A stretch of DNA of 6,964 bases. Origin: an uncultured Erysipelotrichaceae bacterium. GTDB taxonomy: Bacteria > Bacillota_I > Bacilli_A > Acholeplasmatales > Anaeroplasmataceae. A program made the position numbers and the translations under genes. Each line of letters starts with the position of its first letter. The stretch's first letter is position 1. The stretch is from positions 1 to 6,964 of the forward strand of contig CACZRY010000014.1 of assembly GCA_902783745.1 (NCBI GenBank), written 5' to 3'. A model generated the notes under the pieces. The model was not told the origin of the DNA. It did not search any database and worked only from the letters and a program-made list of their open reading frames with translations. This document shows positions 6,901-6,964 of the stretch, one piece after another.

Positions 6901-6964
6901 CATGTTATCGCAAACAACGAAGATGTTAATATCTTAGTTGTTGATACAGAGGTTTACTCTAACA
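3910..6964 (+). CDS. nifJ: Pyruvate:ferredoxin (flavodoxin) oxidoreductase, 3' end outside window
   Basis: This cytoplasmic enzyme oxidatively decarboxylates pyruvate with CoA to acetyl-CoA and CO2, reducing ferredoxin or flavodoxin. It is the single-chain type, about 1170-1200 residues; 1018 are visible. Domain I has YPITPSSPMAE (T33), VEMQSEAGAAG (E66) and R116, each offset by two from Desulfovibrio africanus T31, E64 and R114. The gamma-type domain starts near 420 (FFGLGGDG) with YDSKKSGGST (457-466). The EKR segment is at 680-684. The ferredoxin domain binds two 4Fe-4S clusters through C697/C700/C703/C707 and C751/C754/C757/C761. Proximal-cluster ligands C834, C837 and C862 are present; the fourth, near 1093 by alignment, is outside. 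The thiamine diphosphate motif GDGWAYDIGYGG is at 985-995, and the window stops within DTEVYSN. No key residue in view is missing. ATG 3910 follows AGGAGG and has its own promoter. Codon choice (TTC, AAC, almost no ATA) suggests high expression. Confidence 0.98.
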   Translation, partial: MSKEIKRMAIDGNNAAAWSSYAFTEVAGIYPITPSSPMAEYTDEYAAQGRKNLFGMPVKVVEMQSEAGAAGSVHGSLQAGALTTTYTASQGLLLKIPNMYKIAGECLPGVIHVAARALAAQSLAIFGDHQDVMACRQTGFAMLCSNSVQEVMDLAGVAHLSAIEASIPFLHFFDGFRTSHEVNTIEPIDYSVFDKLLDKEAVAKFRARSINPAHPRTAGTAQNDDVYMQTRELQAQQYEKVYPIVEKYMKAISKATGRKYTPYQYYGDPNATRVIVAMGSVNQCAQEVVDYLTAHGEKVGIVQVHLYRPFVVKKFLQAFPKTVKKIAVLDRTIEQGSLYEPLALDVMAAFDQYGDKDVKIVAGRYGLASKDTNPDMVHAVFENLKKKTPKDHFVIGVNDDIKNTSLPIPAPIDVADPSTTELLFFGLGGDGIVGACKNISKIIGDYTTYYSQSYAAYDSKKSGGSTRLHIRFSQKPIRSTYLVNQPHFVACTTDAYLDKFDMIDGLRDGGTFLLNTVIDADHIEQRLPNKYKRLLAQKHAKLYIINAYDGAKQAGFSGGKGVNTIIQSAFFKLNENIMNYEEAKTHMKEFAKKTYLKKGQDIVDQNYLAIDLGGSMPVQVEVKPEWANLPDVAPVVDPKRPEFVREIADVMNSIKGDSLPLSAFKKFDLGASMQPGTAAWEKRGVATAVPLWTSSNCIQCNQCAFVCPHACIRPFLCDEEEVKNAPEGAQFLDATGFPGYKFHLAISTLDCTGCGVCLTVCPGKKTKNAETGEFEQNPALTAHSMAKSRAAKEEVVAQYFLDNVSYKGDIATAKAVNAKNVQFKQPMFEFSGACGGCGETPYVKAVSQLFGDRMLVANATGCTSIYSGSYPSSPYTVDKKTGRGPAWANSLFEDNAEFGFGMRMAVETLRDRLQTIMANHEAEMPAEAAALCKEWRENRRSAAKTKELAPKIIEAMKNINAQYAEEILSLKDYLQKISQWIIGGDGWAYDIGYGGLDHVIANNEDVNILVVDTEVYSN

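Overview
The window comes from an AT-rich bacterial chromosome, most likely a low-GC member of the Bacillota (Firmicutes). This rests on strong A/T-ending codon preference, a consensus AGGAGG ribosome binding site, near-consensus TTGATA/TATAAT promoters, an intrinsic terminator with a U-tract, and the gene families present: a secreted modular pectate lyase and a single-chain pyruvate:ferredoxin oxidoreductase. An anaerobic, plant-fibre-exposed (gut or rumen) organism is a reasonable inference. An Erysipelotrichia- or Mollicutes-related lineage is possible, but the sequence alone does not prove it.

Layout: three genes, all on the + strand. Positions 1-2883 are the 3' part of a large secreted family-1 pectate lyase whose start lies upstream of the window. 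It has a catalytic beta-helix, a beta-rich module, an array of about five helical repeats and a C-terminal beta-rich module. A strong intrinsic terminator (2894-2932) follows, and its 3' stem arm contains the -35 box of the next promoter (2914-2943). Positions 2965-3684 encode a seven-helix membrane protein that resembles the Pr6Pr family, whose function is unknown. A very AT-rich 225-bp intergenic region (3685-3909) holds weak A/T-only hairpins, short direct repeats and a clear promoter. Positions 3910-6964 encode the first 1018 residues of NifJ-type pyruvate:ferredoxin (flavodoxin) oxidoreductase, cut by the window end inside the thiamine-diphosphate-binding domain.

The three genes look like separate transcription units rather than one operon. 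The link between pectate lyase and NifJ is at most metabolic: galacturonate released from pectin is catabolised to pyruvate, which NifJ oxidises to acetyl-CoA. That is general physiology and is not shown by gene arrangement here. I found no tRNA, rRNA, CRISPR array, transposase, phage gene or defence system. I see no convincing evidence of a wholly new system. The points most worth checking are the terminator/promoter overlap, the cysteine-rich modular pectate lyase, and the paired repeats around the nifJ promoter.
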